Shown here: piece by piece, positions 29,962 to 34,581 of the stretch
Layout of the letters: every line of letters starts with the position of its first letter
Position numbering within the stretch: position 1 is the stretch's first letter
NCBI GenBank assembly: GCA_905221605.1
Contig: CAJNDS010001103.1
Coordinates: 1 to 34,581, forward strand
Direction of reading: 5' to 3'
Origin: Symbiodinium natans
Taxonomy: Eukaryota > Sar > Dinophyceae > Suessiales > Symbiodiniaceae
Length of the DNA stretch: 34,581 nucleotides
Notes under the pieces: generated by a model
What the model saw: only the letters and a program-made list of their open reading frames with translations
The model's database searches: none
Told to the model about the DNA's origin: nothing
Position numbers and translations under genes: made by a program

Positions 29962-32375
29962 GTTTTGTTTTTTGGAACTATGTTTTTAGTTTCGGAAGGG
30001 GGTCCCCAAGAAAATACAAATTGACGCCACCGTTTCCGGGGGGCGCTGCCCCCCGAGCCCCCCGCCAGGACTCCTCGCCCTGGACCCCGCCAGCAATCCA
30101 GGTATATAGAAATTGTATAGGGTTCGGGGGTCGGAAAAAACCCCTTTAAAATGGCCACTGCTCTGGTCACCTGGGTTTCTTTTTTGGAACTTGCCTTAAT
30201 AGAAATTGTATAGGGTTCAGGTCCCAATAAGTTTTGACCGAAAGTTTTGACCGAAAGTTTTGACCGAAAGTTTTGTTTTTTGGAACTATGTTTTAGTTTT
30301 TGAAGGGGGTCACCAAGAAAATACAAATCGACGCCACCGTTTCCGGGGGGCGCTGCCCCCCGAGCCCCCCGCCAGGACTCCTCGCCCTGGACCCCGCCAG
30401 CAATCCAGGTATATAGAAATTGTATAGGGTTCGGGGGTCGGAAAAAAACCCCTTTAAAATGGCCACTGCTCTGGTCACCTGGGTTTCTTTTTGGAACTTG
30501 CCTTAATAGAAATTGTATAGGGTTCAGGTCCCAATAAGTTTTGACCGAAAGTTTTGACCGAAAGTTTTGACCGAAAGTTTTGTTTTTTGGAACTATGTTT
30601 TAGTTTTGGAAGGGGGTCACCAAGAAAATACAAATCGACGCCACCGTTTCCGGGGGGCGCTGCCCCCCCGAGCCCCCCGCCAGGACTCCTCGCCCTGGAC
30701 CCCGCCAGCAATCCAGGTATATAGAAATTGTATAGGGTTCGGGGGTCGGAAAAAAACCCCTTTAAAATGGCCACTGCTCTGGTCACCTGGGTTTCTTTTT
30801 TGGAACTTGCCTTAATAGAAATTGTATAGGGTTCAGGTCCCAATAAGTTTTGACCGAAAGTTTTGACCGAAAGTTTTGACCGAAAGTTTTGTTTTTTGGA
30901 AATATGTTTTAGTTTTGGAAGGGGGTCACCAAGAAAATACAAATCGACGCCACCGTTTCCGGGGGGCGCTGCCCCCCGAGCCCCCCGCCAGGACTCCTCG
31001 CCCTGGACCCCGCCAGCAATCCAGGTATATAGAAATTGTATAGGGTTCGGGGGTCGGAAAAAAACCCCTTTAAAATGGCCACTGCTCTGGTCACCTGGGT
31101 TCTTTTGGAACTTGGACTTAATAGAAATGTATAGGGTTCAGGTCCCAAAAGTTTTGACGAAAGTTGTGACCGAATAGTTTTGACCGAAAGTTTTTGTTTT
31201 TTGGAAAAACTATGTTTTAGTTTTGGAAGGGGTCACCAAGAAAAATACAAGCGACGCCACGTTTCCGGGGGCGCTGCCCCCCGAGCCCCCCGCCAGGACT
31301 CCTCGCCCTGGACCCCGCCAGCAATCCAGGTATATAGAAAGTGTATAGGGTTCGGGGGTCGGAAAAAAACCCCTTTAAAATGGCCACTGCTCTGGTCACC
31401 TGGGTTTCTTTTTTGGAACTTGCCTTAATAGAAATTGTATAGGGTTCAGGTTCCAATAAGTTTTGACCGAAAGTTTTGACCGAAAGTTTTGACCGAAAGT
31501 TTTGTTTTTTGGAACTATGTTTTAGTTTTGGAAGGGGGTCACCAAGAAAATACAAATCGACGCCACCGTTTCCGGGGGGCGCTGCCCCCCGAGCCCCCCG
31601 CCAGGACTCCTCGCTCTGGACCCCGCCAGCAATCCAGGTATATAGAAATTGTATAGGGTTCGGGGGTCGGAAAAAAACCCCTTTAAAATGGCCACTGCTC
31701 TGGTCACCTGGGTTTCTTTTTTGGAACTTGCCTTAATAGAAATTGTATAGGGTTCAGGTCCCAATAAGTCTTGACCGAAAGTTTTGACCGAAAGTTTTGA
31801 CCGAAAGTTTTGTTTTTTGGAACTATGTTTTAGTTTTGGAAGGGGGTCACCAAGAAAATACAAATCGACGCCACCGTTTCCGGGGGGCGCGGCCCCCCGA
31901 GCCCCCCGCCAGGACTCCTCGCCCTGGACCCCGCCAGCAATCCAGGTATATAGAAATTGTATAGGGTTCGGGGGTCGGAAAAAAACCCCTTTAAAATGGC
32001 CACTGCTCTGGTCACCTGGGTTTCTTTTTTGGAACTTGCCTTAATAGAAATTGTATAGGGTTCAGGTCCCAATAAGTTTTGACCGAAAGTTTTGACCGAA
32101 AGTTTTGACCGAAAGTTTTGTTTTTTGGAAATATGTTTTAGTTTTGGAAGGGGGTCACCAAGAAAATACAAATCGACGCCACCGTTTCCGGGGGGCGCTG
32201 CCCCCCGAGCCCCCCGCCAGGACTCCTCGCCCTGGACCCCGCCAGCAATCCAGGTTTATAGAAATTGTATAGGGTTCGGGGGTCGGAAAAAAACCCTCTT
32301 AAAACAGGGGGTGCTCTCGACACCTTTTTTTGGAACTGCCTTAATAGAAATTGTATAGGGTTCAGGTCCCAATAA

Positions 32376-32419
32376 GTTTTTTTTCACCGGGCGTCCCTCC
32401 AAAGAGGACAGCCGAGAAG
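32376..32419. repeat. Variant block in 308-bp array, copy 4
   Basis: Same block about eight units after copy 3. The unit just before it is altered (AACCCTCTTAAAACAGGGGGTGCTC in place of the usual AACCCCTTTAAAATGG part), suggesting a local rearrangement. Confidence 0.85.
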
Positions 32420-34581
32420 TTTTGTTTTTTGGAACTATGTTTTTAGTTTTGGAAGGGGGTCCCCAAGAAAATACAAATTGACGCCACCGTTTCCGGGGGG
32501 CGCTGCCCCCCGAGCCCCCCGCCAGGACTCCTCGCCCTGGACCCCGCCAGCAATCCAGGTATATAGAAATTGTATAGGGTTCGGGGGTCGGAAAAAAACC
32601 CCTTTAAAATGGCCACTGCTCTGGTCACCTGGGTTTCTTTTTTGGAACTTGCCTTAATAGAAATTGTATAGGGTTCAGGTCCCAAGAAGTTTTGACCGAA
32701 AGTTTTGACCGAAAGTTTTGACCGAAAGTTTTGTTTTTTGGAACTATGTTTTAGTTTTGGAAGGGGGTCACCAAGAAAATACAAATCGACGCCACCGTTT
32801 CCGGGGGGCGCTGCCCCCCGAGCCCCCCGCCAGGACTCCTCGCCCTTGACCCCGCCAGCAATCCAGGTATATAGAAATTGTATAGGGTTCGGGGGTCGGA
32901 AAAAAACCCCTTTAAAATGGCCACTGCTCTGGTCACCTGGGTTTCTTTTTTGGAACTTGCCTTAATAGAAATGGTATAGGGTTCAGGTCCCAATAAGTTT
33001 TGACCGAAAGTTTTGACCGAAAGTTTTGACCGAAAGTTTTGTTTTTTGGAACTATGTTTTAGTTTTGGAAGGGGGTCACCAAGAAAATACAAATCGACGC
33101 CACCGTTTCCGGGGGGGGCTGCCCCCCGAGCCCCCCGCCAGGACTCCTCGCCCTGGACCCCGCCAGCAATCCAGGTATATAGAAATTGTATAGGGTTCGG
33201 GGGTCGGAAAAAAACCCCTTTAAAATGGCCACTGCTCTGGTCACCTGGGTTTCTTTTTTGGAACTTGCCTTAATAGAAATTGTATAGGGTTCAGGTCCCA
33301 ATAAGTTTTGACCGAAAGTTTTGACCGAAAGTTTTGTTTTTTGGAACTATGTTTTAGTTTTGGAAGGGGGTCACCAAGAAAATACAAATCGACGCCACCG
33401 TTTCCGGGGGGCGCTGCCCCCGAGCCCCCCGCCAGGACTCCTCGCCCTGGACCCCGCCAGCAATCCAGGTATATAGAAATTGTATAGGGTTCGGGGGTCG
33501 GAAAAAAACCCCTTTAAAATGGCCACTGCTCTGGTCACCTGGGTTTCTTTTTTGGAACTTGCCTTAATAGAAATTGTATAGGGTTAAGGTTTGACCGAAA
33601 GTTTTGACCGAAAGTTTTGACCGAAAGTTTTGTTTTTTGGAACTATGTTTTAGTTTTGGAAGGGGGTCACCAAGAAAATACAAATCGACGCCACCGTTTC
33701 CGGGGGGCGCTGCCCCCCGAGCCCCCCGCCAGGACTCCTCCCCCTGGACCCCGCCAGCAATCCAGGTATATAGAAATGTAGAGGTTCGGGGGTCGGAAAA
33801 AAAAAAACACACCCCTTTAAAATGGCCACTGCTCGGGTCACCTGGTTTTCTTTTTTTGGAACTGCTTAATAAAATTGTATAGGTTTCAGCCAATAAGTTT
33901 TGACCGAAATTTTTGACCGCAAGTTTTGTTTTTTGGAACTATGTTTTAGTTTTGGAAGGGGGTCACCAAGAAAATACAAATCGACGCCACCGTTTCCGGG
34001 GGGCGCTGCCCACCGAGCCCCCCGCCAGGACTCCTCGCCCTGGACCCCGCCAGCAATCCAGGTATATAGAAATTGTATAGGGTTCGGGGGTCGGAAAAAA
34101 ACCCCTTTAAAATGGCCACTGCTCTGGTCACCTGGGTTTCTTTTTTTGAACTTGCCTTAATAGAAATTGTATAGGGTTCAGGTCCCAATAAGTTTTGACC
34201 GAAAGTTTTGACCGAAAGTTTTGACCGAAAGTTTTGTTTTTTGGAACTATGTTTTAGTTTTGGAAGGGGGTCACCAAGAAAATACAAATCGACGCCACCG
34301 TTTCCGGGGGGGCGCTGCCCCCCGAGCCCCCCGCCAGGACTCCTCGCCCTGGACCCCGCCAGCAATCCAGGTATATAGAAATTGTATAGGGTTCGGGGGT
34401 CGGAAAAAAACCCCTTTAAAATGGCCACTGCTCTGGTCACCTGGGTTTCTTTTTTGGAACGTGCCTTAATAGAAATTGTATAGGGTTCAGGTCCCAATAA
34501 GTTTTGACCGAAAGTTTTGACCGAAAGTTTTGACCGAAAGTTTTGTTTTTTGGAACTATGTTTTAGTTTTGGAAGGGGGTC

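Larger units (their letters stand above)
23031..34581. repeat. 308-bp satellite array, about 37 copies, running off the window
   Basis: Head-to-tail units with a modal period of 308 bp (for example 31429, 31737). Each unit has two parts, both starting TAGAAATTGTATAGGGTTC. Part A is about 214 bp: GGTCCCAATAA, then usually three GTTTTGACCGAAA (two to five in some units), TTTTTTGGAACTATG, a CGGGGGGCGCTGCCCCCCG hairpin, and CAGCAATCCAGG. Part B is about 94 bp: GGGGGTCGGAAAAAAACCCC, AAAATGGCCACTGC, TGCCTTAA. Because 308 is not a multiple of three, ORFs are confined to about one unit. The recurring 86-codon plus and 113/80/61-codon minus ORFs begin at TTG or GTG, not ATG. I see no gene. Confidence 0.95.

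Noticed and set aside
23079-34469. Recurring 86-codon (+) and 113/80/61-codon (-) ORFs
   Set aside because: They begin at TTG or GTG, overlap each other on both strands, and are reproduced by satellite copying and not by protein-level conservation; indels break them freely.
23031-34581. CRISPR array
   Set aside because: The 308-bp repeats are head-to-tail with no unique spacers, and the sequence is eukaryotic in character.
1-34581. Dinoflagellate spliced-leader relic (TTTTGGCTCAAG)
   Set aside because: I looked for the core on both strands and did not see it, so I cannot call a retroposed cDNA.

Overview
This looks like nuclear DNA from a dinoflagellate (Symbiodiniaceae-like) or a closely similar alga. 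The evidence is long TTTAGGG (plant/alga-type) telomeric tracts, one gene of the phosphagen (arginine/creatine) kinase family, which plants lack but several protists have, very low coding density, and splice-site-like GT/GC dinucleotides around short open stretches. I found no copy of the dinoflagellate spliced-leader core, so the assignment is an inference. There is no prokaryotic architecture: no operons, Shine-Dalgarno sites, CRISPR or tRNA/rRNA genes that I can support.

Layout. 1-9.9 kb: mostly non-coding sequence with decayed or partial coding traces. These are a minus-strand remnant with a cytosine-methyltransferase-like GG-L-PCRTFS motif (280-762), a minus-strand multi-exon candidate (768-1336), a possible plastid/thylakoid-targeting leader (3358-3769), an unidentified ORF (4310-4753), and a frame with two internal stops (5310-5702). 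There are also GA, GAA and GAATTGAA microsatellites. 9.9-12.4 kb: the one confident gene, a phosphagen-kinase homologue (10650-12110). It has lost several nucleotide- and substrate-binding residues and lies between degenerate telomere-like blocks in opposite orientation. 12.1-17.4 kb: a 103-bp dispersed repeat, one copy exactly flanked by 28-bp direct repeats, plus weak ORFs.

17.4-34.6 kb is a subtelomere-like repeat complex with essentially no supportable genes. In order: GTGTATG/GTGTGG minisatellites interleaved with a degenerate repeat of about 100-140 bp; an irregular TTTAGGG array (19325-20157) with an internal inverted segment; a 13-bp perfect hairpin; a 31/32-bp satellite of roughly 78 copies (20281-22740) that lacks stop codons in all six frames and so creates spurious ORFs of up to 892 codons; a unique 168-bp spacer; a second, nearly perfect TTTAGGG array (22909-23030); and about 37 copies of a 308-bp satellite to the window end. 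The 308-bp array has nested 13-bp repeats, a GC-rich hairpin, a recurring variant subtype and patches of indel-rich units.

No multi-gene pathway can be read from this window. The most interesting points are the active-site-altered kinase homologue, the telomere/satellite mosaic with its inverted block and junction hairpin, the higher-order variation of the 308-bp satellite, and the 103-bp element.
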